From positions 2,190,501-2,254,500 of the forward strand of contig NZ_CP060718.1 in assembly GCF_014396785.1 (NCBI RefSeq): a stretch of 64,000 nucleotides of DNA, read 5' to 3'. A program made the position numbers and the translations under genes. This DNA is from Sphingomonas lutea (GTDB lineage Bacteria > Pseudomonadota > Alphaproteobacteria > Sphingomonadales > Sphingomonadaceae). Below are positions 39,601-51,399 of the stretch, piece by piece. How positions within the stretch are numbered: the stretch's first letter is position 1; each line of letters begins with the position of its first letter. The notes beneath the pieces are model-generated. The model was not told the origin of the DNA. It worked only from the letters and a program-made list of their open reading frames with translations, and ran no database searches.

Positions 39601-40219
39601 TGAACCGGGCCTCCAGCTTTTCGACCGCGGCGCGGGTCAGGACCAGCGTCTCGTGGCGCATGATGTCGTACACATTGGCGCCCGCCGCCGGCATCAGGTT
39701 GATGCTCGACAGGTTCGACGACGCGCGGGCGAAGCCGACGTTCAGGGCTTCACCGTCGATGACCAGAGCAGTCTGACCGAAACCCAGCTTGCCGAGGCGG
39801 CTCTGCAGTTCCTTGGTCTTGCCTTCCGGAAGATCGAGGTTGTCGATCACGACCAGATTGCCGTCCTTGGCCTTGGCCGACAGCGCCATCTTGAGGCCGA
39901 GCGCACGGACCTTCTTGTTCAGGCTCGACGCGAAGATACGGGCACGCGGACCGTGCGCCTTGCCGCCACCGATGAAGATCGGGGCGCGGCGATCACCGTG
40001 GCGAGCCGTACCGCCGCCCTTCTGGCGACCAAACTTCTTGCCGGTGCGATTGACCTCGCTGCGCTCCCGCGCTGCACGTGCGGGGGCACGGCGGTTGACC
40101 AGCTGCCACGTGACGACGCGGTGCAGGATGTCGGCGCGCGGCTCGACGGCGAAAATCTCGTCGTTGAGCTCGATGTCGCCGCCACTCTTGGCGTCGAGGG
40201 TTTGGACCTTGACCTTCAT
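39593..40219 (-). CDS. rplD: Large ribosomal subunit protein L4
   Basis: This 208-residue protein contains [20 protein letters not shown] and [20 protein letters not shown], the extended L4 loop that reaches into the exit tunnel. In E. coli L4 represses the S10 operon through its leader mRNA; the long leader upstream of rpsJ here would allow a similar control, but none is shown. Confidence 0.97.
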   Translation of the reverse strand: MKVKVQTLDAKSGGDIELNDEIFAVEPRADILHRVVTWQLVNRRAPARAARERSEVNRTGKKFGRQKGGGTARHGDRRAPIFIGGGKAHGPRARIFASSLNKKVRALGLKMALSAKAKDGNLVVIDNLDLPEGKTKELQSRLGKLGFGQTALVIDGEALNVGFARASSNLSSINLMPAAGANVYDIMRHETLVLTRAAVEKLEARFNG

Positions 40220-40222
40220 GGC

Positions 40223-41161
40223 TTAGCCTTCCTTGCCTTCGTCGGCGTCGGAGGCGGGCTTGGCAGCCTCCTCGACCGAAGCGGCTTTCTCATTGTCCTC
40301 GGCCTGGGCCGCGTCGGCGGCGTCAGCCTCGGCCGCCTCGGCGGCTTCCGCAGCAGCGGCCGCGCCGGCTTCCTGCTCAGCAGCGATCGCCGCGACTTCC
40401 TCGTCGCTCGGGAGCGCCGGAATTTCGTGCACGGCGGCGTCATCGACCAGGCCCGCTTCGGGGATGTCGGCTTCGCTCAGCTTCTTCTTGTCGAGGATGC
40501 CGGCGGGATAGGGCACGTCGTCGTGGCGCGGCAGCTTGATCGCGTCGGTGACCGTCAGCCACGAACCCTTGTGACCGGGAACCGAGCCTTTGATGAACAG
40601 CAGGCCGCGGATCGGGTCCGTACGGACGACCTCGAGGTTCTGCTGGGTGCGATTGCGGGCGCCCATATGGCCCGCCATCTTTTTGTTCTTGAACACGCGG
40701 CCCGGATCCTGGCGGTTGCCGGTCGAACCGTGCGAGCGGTGCGAGACCGAGACGCCGTGAGTGGCGCGCAGACCGCCGAAGTTCCAGCGCTTCATGGCGC
40801 CGGCGAAGCCCTTGCCCTGCGTCACGCCGGCGACGTCGACGAACTGGCCGGCGACGAAATGCTCGGCACTGATTTCCGCCCCGACATCAAGCAGCGCATC
40901 GTCGGCGACGCGGAATTCGGCGACTCGCGCCTTGGGCTCGACCTCGGCCTTGCCGAACGCGGCGCGCTGCGGCTTGGCGACATTCTTCGCCTTGGCCTTG
41001 CCAGCGCCGAGCTGAACGGCGGTGTACCCATCACGATCGGCCTCGCGGCGGCCGACGACTTGCAGCTCGTCGAGCTGAAGCACGGTGACGGGCACGTGCC
41101 GGCCGTCCGCCTGGAACAGGCGGGTCATGCCGACCTTCTTCGCGATCACGCCGGTGCGCAT
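40223..41161 (-). CDS. rplC: Large ribosomal subunit protein L3 with long acidic Ala-rich tail
   Basis: This protein has 312 residues, against 209 in E. coli. The L3 core begins [20 protein letters not shown], and the loop [40 protein letters not shown] holds the usual methylated Gln region. After about residue 235 comes an Ala/Glu-rich tail ([20 protein letters not shown] and more), absent from E. coli. ATG 41161 is preferred to the ATG two codons upstream because GGAGGA has better spacing. A 175-base gap separates it from rpsJ. Confidence 0.96.
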   Translation of the reverse strand: MRTGVIAKKVGMTRLFQADGRHVPVTVLQLDELQVVGRREADRDGYTAVQLGAGKAKAKNVAKPQRAAFGKAEVEPKARVAEFRVADDALLDVGAEISAEHFVAGQFVDVAGVTQGKGFAGAMKRWNFGGLRATHGVSVSHRSHGSTGNRQDPGRVFKNKKMAGHMGARNRTQQNLEVVRTDPIRGLLFIKGSVPGHKGSWLTVTDAIKLPRHDDVPYPAGILDKKKLSEADIPEAGLVDDAAVHEIPALPSDEEVAAIAAEQEAGAAAAAEAAEAAEADAADAAQAEDNEKAASVEEAAKPASDADEGKEG

Positions 41162-41336
41162 GATCATACTCCTCCACAGAGGCACACGAGGCCAATCCCC
41201 GCGTGCGTGCAGCCCAAAAATTCTTGCGTGCCCCGCCTGGGCCAATGCCTCGCAAATGCGAGACGGCGGGGACGCAGCCCGGAGAGAACCTCCGGCGGTA
41301 TCCTCGTTTTTCGTCGCCGGAACGACGCGCCAGCGC

Positions 41337-41648
41337 CTACGCCAGCTTGATCTCCACATCGACGCCGGCGGCGAGGTCGAGCTTCATCAAAGCATCGACC
41401 GTCTGCGGCGTGGGCTGCACGATATCGAGCAGCCGCTTGTACGTCCGGACCTCAAACTGCTCGCGCGACTTTTTGTCGACGTGGGGCGAGCGGTTGACGG
41501 TGAACTTCTCGATGCGCGTCGGCATGGGAATGGGTCCGCGAATAAGAGCACCCGTGCGGCGCGCCGTATCGGCGATGTCGCCCGTCGCCTGGTCGAGCAC
41601 TCGATGATCGAAAGCCTTCAGGCGAATCCGGATGTTCTGCGTTTCCAT
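41337..41648 (-). CDS. rpsJ: Small ribosomal subunit protein S10
   Basis: This 103-residue protein contains [20 protein letters not shown] and [20 protein letters not shown], signatures of S10 (NusE). Besides its place in the 30S head, S10 works in antitermination with NusB. It is the first gene of the S10 operon here, separated from tuf by a strong terminator and its own candidate promoter. Confidence 0.97.
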   Translation of the reverse strand: METQNIRIRLKAFDHRVLDQATGDIADTARRTGALIRGPIPMPTRIEKFTVNRSPHVDKKSREQFEVRTYKRLLDIVQPTPQTVDALMKLDLAAGVDVEIKLA

Positions 41649-41778
41649 GTCCCTACCGATGCGAAAGAGCCGACGAGCTGTTTCCAGCCCGAAAACAAGA
41701 GGCCATACCCGTTTGACCCCGGCGAACCGGAACGGACGACCCCATCTCTGATTTAATGCGACGCGAACGAATCCCCGT

Positions 41779-41818
41779 CTGTGGAGGCGCCTCTACAGAG
41801 GAGCGGGGATGAGGTCAA
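41779..41818 (-). promoter_or_regulatory. Candidate S10 operon promoter with overlapping palindrome
   Basis: Reading leftward, -35 TTGACC (41813-41818) lies 17 bases from a weak -10 TAGAGG (41790-41795), the same -35 and spacing as the str promoter. A 20-base near-palindrome CTGTGGAGGC-GCCTCTACAG (41779-41798) covers the -10 and probable start point and could be an operator. Confidence 0.5.
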
Positions 41819-41877
41819 CCGCTGTGCGTGTGGGAAAACAGACATTAGCCGCAGCCATTGCATGGAACGAAACCGCC

Positions 41878-41916
41878 AAAAGAAAAGGCCCGGTGCTTCG
41901 GGTGAAGCACCGGGCC
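41878..41916 (-). terminator. Strong Rho-independent terminator after tuf
   Basis: In the minus direction a perfect 13-bp stem (GGCCCGGTGCTTC with GAAGCACCGGGCC) closes a 4-base loop and is followed by TTTTCTTTT. It lies 34 bases after the tuf stop and separates the str operon from the S10 operon. Confidence 0.93.
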
Positions 41917-41950
41917 CATTTCCTCGGTCTAACGCTCGAGAGCGCGAGGC

Positions 41951-43141
41951 TTACTTCGAGATCGTGCCGACGACGCCGGCGCCGACGGTGCGGCCGCCTT
42001 CGCGGATGGCGAAGCGGAGGCCCTGGTCCATCGCGATCGGGGCGATGAGCTTCACGCCCAGCGACACATTGTCGCCCGGCATGACCATCTCGGTGCCTTC
42101 CGGCAGAACCACTTCGCCCGTCACGTCGGTCGTGCGGAAGTAGAATTGCGGACGATAGTTGGCGAAGAACGGCGTGTGACGGCCGCCCTCGTCCTTCGAC
42201 AGGACGTAGACTTCGGCCGAGAAGTCGGTGTGCGGGGTGATCGAGCCCGGCTTGCAGAGAACCTGCCCGCGCTCGACGTCCTCACGGCCGACACCGCGGA
42301 GAAGCGCGCCGATGTTGTCGCCGGCCTGGCCCTGGTCGAGCAGCTTGCGGAACATTTCGACGCCGGTGACGACGGTCTTCTGAGTGTCGCGGATGCCGAC
42401 GATTTCGACTTCCTCGCCGACCTTGACGATGCCCTGTTCAACACGGCCGGTGACGACGGTGCCGCGGCCCGAGATCGAGAACACGTCTTCGATCGGCATC
42501 AGGAACGGCTTGTCGAGCGGACGCTCCGGAGTCGGGATCCAGTCATCGACCGCCTTCATCAGCTCGAGGATCTTCTCGTCGCCGATATTGGCGTCGCGGT
42601 CTTCGAGGACCGCGAGGGCCGAACCGGCCACGATCGGAATGTTGTCGCCGTCGAAGCCGCGCTTGGAAAGCTCCTCGCGGATTTCGAGCTCGACGAGCTC
42701 GAGCAGCTCGGGATCGTCGACCTGGTCGACCTTGTTGAGGAAGACGACCATCGTCGGGACGCCGACCTGCGCCGCGAGCAGGATGTGCTCCTTGGTCTGC
42801 GGCATCGGGCCGTCGGCGGCCGAAACGACGAGAATCGCGCCGTCCATCTGCGCGGCACCGGTGATCATGTTCTTCACATAGTCGGCGTGGCCCGGGCAAT
42901 CGACGTGCGCATAGTGGCGCGCTTCGGTTTCATATTCGACGTGCGCGGTCGAGATGGTGATGCCGCGCTCGCGCTCTTCCGGCGCCTTGTCGATGTTGGC
43001 GAAATCGACGGCTTCGCCGCCACCATGCTTCGACAGCACCTTGGTGATCGCCGCGGTGAGCGAGGTCTTGCCATGGTCGACGTGACCGATGGTCCCGATG
43101 TTCACGTGCGGCTTGTTCCGCTCGAATTTCGCCTTAGCCAT
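41951..43141 (-). CDS. tuf: Elongation factor Tu
   Basis: This 396-residue GTPase delivers aminoacyl-tRNA to the ribosome. G motifs: [29 protein letters not shown], and the [12 protein letters not shown] [20 protein letters not shown]. The C-terminal domains show the usual [20 protein letters not shown] and [20 protein letters not shown]. It is the last gene of the rpsL-rpsG-fusA-tuf operon. Confidence 0.98.
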   Translation of the reverse strand: MAKAKFERNKPHVNIGTIGHVDHGKTSLTAAITKVLSKHGGGEAVDFANIDKAPEERERGITISTAHVEYETEARHYAHVDCPGHADYVKNMITGAAQMDGAILVVSAADGPMPQTKEHILLAAQVGVPTMVVFLNKVDQVDDPELLELVELEIREELSKRGFDGDNIPIVAGSALAVLEDRDANIGDEKILELMKAVDDWIPTPERPLDKPFLMPIEDVFSISGRGTVVTGRVEQGIVKVGEEVEIVGIRDTQKTVVTGVEMFRKLLDQGQAGDNIGALLRGVGREDVERGQVLCKPGSITPHTDFSAEVYVLSKDEGGRHTPFFANYRPQFYFRTTDVTGEVVLPEGTEMVMPGDNVSLGVKLIAPIAMDQGLRFAIREGGRTVGAGVVGTISK

Positions 43142-43216
43142 TTTACGCCTCTTCTTCTCTCAGGAAATCGGGCGGTCCGCCCGCATCGCGAGCGCGCCCA
43201 TAGCAAAAAAATCAGG

Positions 43217-45310
<2,094 letters not shown>

Positions 45311-45370
45311 TTTCTTTGATTCCTTAGCGATGCGGGGGGCCGGCGGATCCGGCTCACCCCAATATAGGAA

Positions 45371-45841
45371 CTACCAGCGGTAGTGCGAGAAGGCGCGGTT
45401 GGCTTCGGCCATGCGGTGCGTGTCTTCGCGCTTCTTGACTGCGTTGCCGCGGTTCTGCGAGGCGTCCATCAACTCCCCCGACAGGCGGGCGGCCATGGTC
45501 TTCTCGCTGCGCGCACGGGCGGCGGAGATCAGCCAGCGGATGGCCAGCGCCTGCGCACGCTCGGGACGGACTTCGACCGGCACCTGATAGGTTGCACCGC
45601 CGACGCGGCGGCTGCGCACTTCGATGCCCGGCTTCACATTGTTGAGCGCGTCGTGGAAGACGCCGATCGGCTCCTTCTTGAGGCGCGTTTCAACATTGTC
45701 GAGGGCGCCGTAGACGATGCCTTCGGCGACCGACTTCTTGCCGTCGAGCATGACCGAATTCATGAACTTCGACAGGACGATATCCCCGAACTTCGGATCG
45801 GGAAGGATTTCGCGCTTCTCTGGGCGACGACGACGGGACAT
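45371..45841 (-). CDS. rpsG: Small ribosomal subunit protein S7
   Basis: This 156-residue protein begins [20 protein letters not shown] and contains [20 protein letters not shown] and [20 protein letters not shown], all S7 signatures. In E. coli S7 represses the str operon. ATG 45841 is chosen over an upstream in-frame ATG. Confidence 0.97.
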   Translation of the reverse strand: MSRRRRPEKREILPDPKFGDIVLSKFMNSVMLDGKKSVAEGIVYGALDNVETRLKKEPIGVFHDALNNVKPGIEVRSRRVGGATYQVPVEVRPERAQALAIRWLISAARARSEKTMAARLSGELMDASQNRGNAVKKREDTHRMAEANRAFSHYRW

Positions 45842-45934
45842 TGGACATTCCTTTCTCTTCAGCCGTGTCCGGAACACTGGGCCCCTTCAAAGTCCTACTT
45901 TGATGGGAACCCCGTCCGGGGCTTACTCGCCTGA

Positions 45935-46306
45935 TTACTTGGGACGCTTGGCGCCGTACTTGGAGCGGGACTGCTTGCGGTCCTTGACGCCCTGCGTGTC
46001 GAGCACGCCGCGAAGCACGTGGTAGCGCACGCCGGGAAGGTCGCGCACACGGCCGCCACGGATCAGCACGACGCTGTGTTCCTGCAGATTGTGGCCTTCG
46101 CCGGGGATGTAGCTGATCACTTCGCGCTGGTTGGTCAGGCGGACCTTGGCCACCTTGCGCAGCGCCGAGTTCGGCTTCTTCGGGGTCGTCGTATAAACGC
46201 GGGTGCAGACGCCGCGCTTTTGCGGGTTCTGCTCCATCGCAGGGACCTTCGACTTGGCCTTCTGCGGTTCGCGACCCTTGCGGATCAGCTGGTTAATCGT
46301 TGGCAT
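45935..46306 (-). CDS. rpsL: Small ribosomal subunit protein S12
   Basis: This 123-residue decoding-centre protein begins [20 protein letters not shown]. The streptomycin-sensitive Lys43 is present in [13 protein letters not shown]. Residue 88, usually Lys (GGRVKDLPG in E. coli), is Arg here ([13 protein letters not shown]), encoded by CGC. Lys88Arg is a known streptomycin-resistance change in other bacteria. It is the first gene of the str operon, behind a good promoter and a leader hairpin. Confidence 0.97.
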   Translation of the reverse strand: MPTINQLIRKGREPQKAKSKVPAMEQNPQKRGVCTRVYTTTPKKPNSALRKVAKVRLTNQREVISYIPGEGHNLQEHSVVLIRGGRVRDLPGVRYHVLRGVLDTQGVKDRKQSRSKYGAKRPK

Positions 46307-46325
46307 GAAGCCCTTCACCTTTCAC

Positions 46326-46347
46326 GGGAACGCGATGCCGCGTTCCC
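46326..46347 (-). promoter_or_regulatory. Leader hairpin just upstream of rpsL
   Basis: GGGAACGCG pairs perfectly with CGCGTTCCC around a 4-base loop, ending 19 bases before the rpsL ATG and next to its AAGG ribosome site. No T-tract follows in the minus direction, so an mRNA control or processing element is more likely than a terminator. Confidence 0.55.
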
Positions 46348-46503
46348 TTTCATTGCCGGAAAAACCCCGGCGGTTACTTTGCTCAACACGAAAAGCGCGA
46401 CGCCCAAGCAGCTTAAGGCCGCCTGGCCACGCGCAGATGTGAGCAATGTTCAGCTCTTGCCCGGCGGAGCGAGGCTCGGCTCGCCGTCGTCTGGACGGGC
46501 GGG

Positions 46504-46532
46504 CACATAGCGGGGGGGCACCGAGGGGTCAA
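46504..46532 (-). promoter_or_regulatory. Promoter of the str operon (rpsL-rpsG-fusA-tuf)
   Basis: Reading leftward, -35 TTGACC (46527-46532) and -10 TATGTG (46504-46509) are 17 bases apart. The predicted start leaves a leader of about 190 bases before rpsL. Confidence 0.7.
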
Positions 46533-46629
46533 CCGCACTCGGTCGAAACCGATGCGCGTCGGGTCGAAACAAAGGTGATACGCATTTCGTTTAGGACTAT
46601 GCCCGTCGCGGACGGCTAGGAGGAATGAC

Positions 46630-46905
46630 ATGCGGCATCACGCATTCGCAATTGCAATTGGCTTCACCATGATCGCATCGGTTGTGTCAGCGCAGCCGGA
46701 CAGCGGCCCCTTAGAGGTCACTAGCGCGCGCTCGGCCGCGCAGCCGGCACCGCCAGGCGGGCCCGACACCCGATACTGCATGCGCGTCGAAGTCACCGGC
46801 AATGCGGCCGATCCCGTACGCTGCTGGACCCGCGCCGACTGGGCCGACCAGGGCGTCGACGTCGACCGCGACTGGGCCAAGGAGGGCGTGCGCGTCATCG
46901 GCTGA
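46630..46905 (+). CDS. Small exported hypothetical protein
   Basis: This 91-residue protein has a signal peptide (MRHHAFAIAIGFTMIASVVS, cut near AQP), a Pro/Ala-rich linker and a compact end with two Cys (RYCMRVEVTGN and RCWTRADWADQGVDVDRDWA). AGGAGGAATGAC gives a strong ribosome site. Similar short sphingomonad secreted proteins exist, but no function is known to me. Confidence 0.75.
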   Translation: MRHHAFAIAIGFTMIASVVSAQPDSGPLEVTSARSAAQPAPPGGPDTRYCMRVEVTGNAADPVRCWTRADWADQGVDVDRDWAKEGVRVIG

Positions 46906-46963
46906 CGTCGCCTGATCGCATTCCCCGCTGGACGGGCGCGCGGCAAGGCGCTCAACTGCGCGG

Positions 46964-48295
46964 ATGGTTGCGATCACCACCGGCAGCATCCCGCCCGTCA
47001 AGCGACGGCCGTGGTATGCCCAGCTTTACGTCCAGGTGCTCGTCGCCATCACGGCCGGCGTGCTCATCGGGCATTTCTGGCCCGCGACGGGTGAGGCGCT
47101 GAAGCCGCTCGGCGACGGCTTCATCAAACTGGTGAAGATGATCATCGCGCCGGTGATCTTCCTCACCATCGTCACCGGCATCGCCGGGATGCGCGACCTC
47201 GGCTCTGTCGGCCGCGTGGCATTGAAGGCGTTCGTGTATTTCCTGTTCTTCTCGACCCTCGCGCTGATCGTCGGCCTGCTCGTCGGCAACATCGTACAGC
47301 CCGGCGCGGGCCTGAACATCGATCCGGCAAGCCTCGACACCTCAAAGGTTTCCGACTTCGCCGCCAAGGCGCACGAAACCACGATCACCGGCTTCATCCT
47401 CAATATCGTGCCCGACAGCTTCCTCGCGGGCTTGGTCAGCGGCAATCTGCTCCAGACCCTGTTCGCCGCGATCCTGTTCGGGATTGGGCTGGCATTGATC
47501 GGCGAGCGCGGCCGGCCGGTCTTTGACCTGCTCGAACATGCTTCGCTCGTCTTCTTCAAGATCGTCGGCATCCTGATGCGCGCGGCGCCGATCGGAGCGT
47601 TCGGCGCGATGGCCTTCACCATCGGCGCCTATGGAATTGAGACGCTTGGCAACCTCGCGACTTTGGTAGCGACCTTCTACCTGACCTCGCTGCTGTTCGT
47701 GATCGTCGTGCTGGGCGCGGTGGCGCGGATCGCCGGCTTTTCGATCTTCAAGCTGATCGCCTATCTGAAAGAGGAGTTGCTGCTCGTTCTCGGCACCTCG
47801 TCGTCCGAAAGCGCGCTCCCCAGCCTGGTCGAGAAGATGGAACGCGCCGGCTGCCCCAAGTCGATCGTCGGGCTGGTCGTGCCGACCGGCTACAGCTTCA
47901 ACCTCGATGGCACCAACATCTATATGACGCTCGCGGCGTTGTTCATCGCCCAGGCGCTGAACGTGCAGATCGGCCTGGGCGAACAGCTTCTGCTGCTGGC
48001 GGTTGCAATGCTGTCATCGAAAGGCGCGGCGGGAGTCACCGGCGCGGGTTTCATCACGCTTGCCGCGACGTTGTCGATCGTGCCGTCGATCCCGGTCGCG
48101 GGCATGGCGCTGATCCTGGGCATCGACCGCTTCATGAGCGAATGCCGCAGCCTGACCAACTTCATCGGCAATGCCGTCGCGACGGTGGTCGTTTCGTGGT
48201 GGGAAGGCCGATTGGACCGCGAGCAGTTCGATCTCGCGCTCGCGGGCAAGCTCCCGCCGGTCGAGAAGCTGCCGCCGGGGGTGGTCGAGGCCTAG
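46964..48295 (+). CDS. dctA: Dicarboxylate/amino acid:cation symporter (DctA/GltP family)
   Basis: This 443-residue inner-membrane symporter imports C4-dicarboxylates or acidic amino acids with protons or sodium. Family signatures are [19 protein letters not shown], the serine-rich hairpin [18 protein letters not shown], the TM7 motif [20 protein letters not shown] and the re-entrant [20 protein letters not shown]. The DGT and the later [17 protein letters not shown] match DctA better than GltP, but the substrate is not certain. Its stop overlaps the convergent sulfotransferase-like gene. Confidence 0.92.
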   Translation: MVAITTGSIPPVKRRPWYAQLYVQVLVAITAGVLIGHFWPATGEALKPLGDGFIKLVKMIIAPVIFLTIVTGIAGMRDLGSVGRVALKAFVYFLFFSTLALIVGLLVGNIVQPGAGLNIDPASLDTSKVSDFAAKAHETTITGFILNIVPDSFLAGLVSGNLLQTLFAAILFGIGLALIGERGRPVFDLLEHASLVFFKIVGILMRAAPIGAFGAMAFTIGAYGIETLGNLATLVATFYLTSLLFVIVVLGAVARIAGFSIFKLIAYLKEELLLVLGTSSSESALPSLVEKMERAGCPKSIVGLVVPTGYSFNLDGTNIYMTLAALFIAQALNVQIGLGEQLLLLAVAMLSSKGAAGVTGAGFITLAATLSIVPSIPVAGMALILGIDRFMSECRSLTNFIGNAVATVVVSWWEGRLDREQFDLALAGKLPPVEKLPPGVVEA

Positions 48296-49020
48296 GCCGT
48301 GATGCGGTGCTCGGCCAGCCGCTCGTAGAATGGGCGGCACTGGTTGGCGACGCGCTGCGCCTCCTCGGGTAAATCCGGCGCCTCCTCTTCGGGCGGGCCG
48401 AAGCCGGTGCTGGCCTCGACCGTCGCATACCAGTGCGGCGCCCACGGCCCGTCGGTCGCGCGCGGACCCGGCTCCCAGTACAGCATCCGCGGCGTCCATT
48501 CGAGGCCGAGCGCGCTGCACAGCTTGGCAAGCACGTGCTGCGGATCCCTGAGCACGTCGGCGGCGTCGATCACCGGCGGCGCATGGCCGAGCCGGTCGGC
48601 TTCGCGCTCGAAGAATTCGGCCTGCCGCTCCATGCCGAAATCCTCGAACCGCGCCGTCTCGCGCTTGTTGAGGTAGGAGGCGATCATCCGCTCGGGCTGG
48701 CGGATCAGAAAGGCGTGGGTGAAGCCCTCAAAATCGTCGTAACCCACCGGCCCCACCATGTGGTGCCACATGTGCTTCTGGTACCATATCGGCGCGCCAT
48801 CGTTCGCGGCGCCGCGCAGCGACGTCATGACCCTGTGCCAATCGCAATCCATCGCAGCGATCACCTCTTCCGCCATCGGATGATCGGCACCTGAGTCCTT
48901 GAGGAAGCAACCGTAAAAGGGCTCGTCCGACACGAAGGTGTCGGGTCGGCTGCCGAAGCTGCGCATCATCGCCGTCGACAAGTTGCGCGGTCCCGACCAC
49001 ATGGCGATACGTTTGGTCAC
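48292..49020 (-). CDS. Sulfotransferase-like protein
   Basis: This 242-residue protein resembles PAPS-dependent sulfotransferases. The N-terminal phosphate loop is [20 protein letters not shown], a further family-like segment is [20 protein letters not shown], and the acidic [15 protein letters not shown] follows. Proteins of this type often sit next to branched-chain aminotransferase genes, as here (a class IV aminotransferase lies 139 bases upstream). Real sulfotransfer has not been shown for the group to my knowledge. The GTG start at 49020 has GGGAGGG upstream, at the edge of a palindromic repeat. Confidence 0.75.
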   Translation of the reverse strand: MTKRIAMWSGPRNLSTAMMRSFGSRPDTFVSDEPFYGCFLKDSGADHPMAEEVIAAMDCDWHRVMTSLRGAANDGAPIWYQKHMWHHMVGPVGYDDFEGFTHAFLIRQPERMIASYLNKRETARFEDFGMERQAEFFEREADRLGHAPPVIDAADVLRDPQHVLAKLCSALGLEWTPRMLYWEPGPRATDGPWAPHWYATVEASTGFGPPEEEAPDLPEEAQRVANQCRPFYERLAEHRITA

Positions 49021-49036
49021 GCGCTCAAACCCTCCC

Positions 49037-49148
49037 GCTCATCCTGAGGAGGGACTGAGTAAGCGAAGCGCATCGAAGGCCCGTCTCGAAGGACGGTCCT
49101 TCGAGACGCCGCTTCGACTTCGCTCAGCGGCTCCTCAGGACGAGCGGA
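49037..49148. repeat. Palindromic repeat, family B copy 5 (long form)
   Basis: Outer arms GCTCATCCTGAGGAG and CTCCTCAGGACGAGC, inner arms GCGAAGCG...CTCGAAGGAC and GTCCTTCGAG...CGCTTCGAC form a near-complete 110-base hairpin. It is between the aminotransferase and the sulfotransferase-like gene. Confidence 0.85.
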
Positions 49149-49159
49149 GGTTTTTGGCA

Positions 49160-50077
49160 TCAAGGCCGGTGCTGCTCCAAAATATCCTCCGCCACGCGCG
49201 CATTGTAGAGTTTCTGCAGCCGCTCGACCATCGGACCGCGGCACTCGAGCTGACGCCCGTCGACCTCGCGCACGGGCACGATCCCGGCAAAGGTGCCGGT
49301 CACGAACGCCTCGTCGGCGCCATAGACGTCGGTCAGTGAAAAGGTCTTTTCAACCGCCGGGATGCCCGCGGTGCGCGCGACCTCGAGCGTCACCGCGCGC
49401 GTGATCCCGCCGAGGCAATATTGCCCGCTCGACGTCCACACCTCGCCATTGCGGACGATGAAGAAGTGCGTCGAATTGCACGTCGCGACGAAACCGTGCG
49501 GATCGAGCATCAGCGCTTCGTCCGCGCCCGCCTGAATCGCCTGGATCGAGGCGAGGATGCAGTTGAGCTTCGAGTGTGAATTGATCTTCTGGTCCTGCAC
49601 CGCGGGGTCGCCGCGGCGGACGTGGACGGTGAACAGCTTGAGGCCGCGCTCGTGGATGCCTTCGGGCGGCTGCTTGAATTCGGCGACGATGACGACGGTT
49701 GCCGGCGTGACCACGACGCGCGGGTCCTGATAGGGGGTCGAACGCACGCCGCGCGTGACCATCAGGCGGATGTGGCCGCCGTCGCGCATGCCGTTGGCGT
49801 CGATGGTTTCGTAGAGCCGCTGCGTCAGCTGCGCACGGGTCAAGCCGACATCCATCGCGATCGCCTTGGCGCCTTCGAACAAGCGATCGAGGTGACGGTC
49901 GAGGAACGACAGCTTCCCGTCGTGTACGCGCAGCCCCTCCCAAACACCGTCGCCGAGCATGAAACCGCTGTCGAACACTGACACGACCGCTTCGGCCCGC
50001 GGCTTCAATTCGCCGTTGACATTGATGAGAACGCTGGCGTTGCGCGGGTCGGACACGTCGTGGAGCGACTTGCCCAT
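49160..50077 (-). CDS. Class IV (branched-chain or D-amino acid type) aminotransferase
   Basis: This 305-residue PLP enzyme of fold type IV shows SVFDSGFMLGDGVWEGLRVH at the start, the PLP-lysine in KINSHSKLNCILASIQAIQA, and the C-terminal LEVARTAGIPAVEKTFSLTD and TGTFAGIVPVREVDGR. It could be IlvE-like or act on D-amino acids or aminodeoxychorismate. The substrate is not clear from sequence. Its ATG overlaps the stop of the upstream amidohydrolase by one base. Confidence 0.88.
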   Translation of the reverse strand: MGKSLHDVSDPRNASVLINVNGELKPRAEAVVSVFDSGFMLGDGVWEGLRVHDGKLSFLDRHLDRLFEGAKAIAMDVGLTRAQLTQRLYETIDANGMRDGGHIRLMVTRGVRSTPYQDPRVVVTPATVVIVAEFKQPPEGIHERGLKLFTVHVRRGDPAVQDQKINSHSKLNCILASIQAIQAGADEALMLDPHGFVATCNSTHFFIVRNGEVWTSSGQYCLGGITRAVTLEVARTAGIPAVEKTFSLTDVYGADEAFVTGTFAGIVPVREVDGRQLECRGPMVERLQKLYNARVAEDILEQHRP

Positions 50078-51357
50078 CAGTCCTTCACCACCTCGCCGCG
50101 CACCATTACGAAGTCGACGCTCTTGAGCGCCCGTACGTCGGCCAGCGGATCGCCGGTAACCGCAATGATGTCGGCAGACTTGCCCGGCTCGATCGTGCCA
50201 ATCTCGCTCGACAGGCCGAGCAGATCGGCGGCATTGACCGTCGCCGCCTTGATCGCTTCGGCGGGCGGCATGCCATATTTGACCATCAGTTCGAACTCGT
50301 CAGCGTTGCGGCCGTGCTTGCTGACCCCGGCGTCGGTGCCGAAGGCGATCTTTACCCCCGCCGGATAGGCCTTGAGCAGTGACTGGCCGGCGATGCCGAT
50401 GCGCCAATCAATCTGCTTGCGGACTTCGGGGCGATAGGCGTTAGGATTGGCGGCGATCCGCTCAAGATAGCCGTTCACCGTGGACAGGGTGGGCACATAG
50501 TAAGTGCCCTGCCGAACCATGGCCCGGATGATCTCCGCATCCATCATCGTTCCATGCTCGATCGAATCCGCACCGGCGCGCAAGGCGAGCTTGATGCCAT
50601 CGGCGCCATGGGCGTGAACCGCGACTTTCTTGCCATAAGCATGAGCGGTTTCGACCAGAGCGCGGGCCTCTTCATCGATCATGCGCGTCGCAAGCCCGGT
50701 GCCGCTATTGACCCCGCCGGTCGTTGCAAATTTGATGACCTCGGCCCCTCGGCCGATCTGGTTGCGAACGACCTTCCGGCACTCATCAGCGCCATCGCAC
50801 AAATTCGTCGGAGCCGGCAGCAGCTCTGCCATGTCGTCGCTGATGCCGTTGCGGATATCCATATGTCCGCCGGTCGTGGAAATGGATTGGCCGGCATCGA
50901 CGATCCGGGGCCCCTGCACCCATCCGCGCGTCACGGCGTCGCGCAACGCCATTACCGAGCCGGCATCTCCGAGATTGCGAACGGTCGTGAACCCGGCACG
51001 CAAGGTCTTCATGCCGTTCCACTGCGCCTCGAGGGCGTGATGTTGCTGGCTGTCGCTTACCGATGAGGCTGCGCTTTCAATTCCGCCGCGGTCGGACGCC
51101 AGGTGGACGTGGCTGTCGATCAGGCCGGGCAGGACGGTCTTGGCCGACAGATCGATCACCTGGCCACCCGCCGCGGGCGCGACATGACCCGGCGTGACCG
51201 AGACGATCCGCCCCTGGTCGACGACGATGGTCGATGGCCCCAGCACCGCCTTCCCTGGCACGGCCATCAGCCGCCCCGCATGGATGGTGACGGGCGCGGC
51301 GAGCGCGGCGGAGCTGACCGCGGCGAGCGCGGCGGCGATGATGATGGTCCCCTTCAT
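50077..51357 (-). CDS. Exported metal-dependent amidohydrolase (paralog 1)
   Basis: This 426-residue amidohydrolase of the imidazolonepropionase/prolidase-like group is exported (signal MKGTIIIAAALAAVSSAALA). Metal-binding motifs: DSHVHLASD (HxH), the central KKVAVHAHGADGIKLALRAG with SIEHGTMMD, and the Asp in AFGTDAGVSKHGRNADEFEL. Such exported enzymes are thought to cut dipeptides or amides. It is coupled to the aminotransferase gene downstream and shares its domain layout with the amidohydrolase at 52.2-53.5 kb. Confidence 0.87.
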   Translation of the reverse strand: MKGTIIIAAALAAVSSAALAAPVTIHAGRLMAVPGKAVLGPSTIVVDQGRIVSVTPGHVAPAAGGQVIDLSAKTVLPGLIDSHVHLASDRGGIESAASSVSDSQQHHALEAQWNGMKTLRAGFTTVRNLGDAGSVMALRDAVTRGWVQGPRIVDAGQSISTTGGHMDIRNGISDDMAELLPAPTNLCDGADECRKVVRNQIGRGAEVIKFATTGGVNSGTGLATRMIDEEARALVETAHAYGKKVAVHAHGADGIKLALRAGADSIEHGTMMDAEIIRAMVRQGTYYVPTLSTVNGYLERIAANPNAYRPEVRKQIDWRIGIAGQSLLKAYPAGVKIAFGTDAGVSKHGRNADEFELMVKYGMPPAEAIKAATVNAADLLGLSSEIGTIEPGKSADIIAVTGDPLADVRALKSVDFVMVRGEVVKD

Positions 51358-51399
51358 GGCTGCGCACCTTAAGCGAGCGGCGCGCCAGCGCAACGGGCG

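Larger units (their letters stand above)
46307..46629. other. Divergent region between rpsL and a small exported-protein gene
   Basis: This 323-base gap holds no gene. It contains the rpsL leader hairpin, a GC-rich leader and the str promoter on the minus strand. Near 46615-46625 it holds CTAGGAGGAATGAC, a strong ribosome site for the rightward small gene. Confidence 0.7.

Noticed and set aside
41162..41336. Open frame through the rpsJ-rplC gap as a longer L3 N-terminus
   Set aside because: L3 proteins begin [17 protein letters not shown] precedes that start, and the added residues are not family-like.
39653..41350. Long open frame on the plus strand (about 565 codons) over rplD and rplC
   Set aside because: It is antisense to well-supported ribosomal protein genes. 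High GC keeps the opposite frames free of stops, and the translation is low-complexity without any family feature.
45935..46306. Lys43 region of S12 as a resistance site
   Set aside because: The TTTPKKPNS motif is unchanged, so only position 88 is notable.
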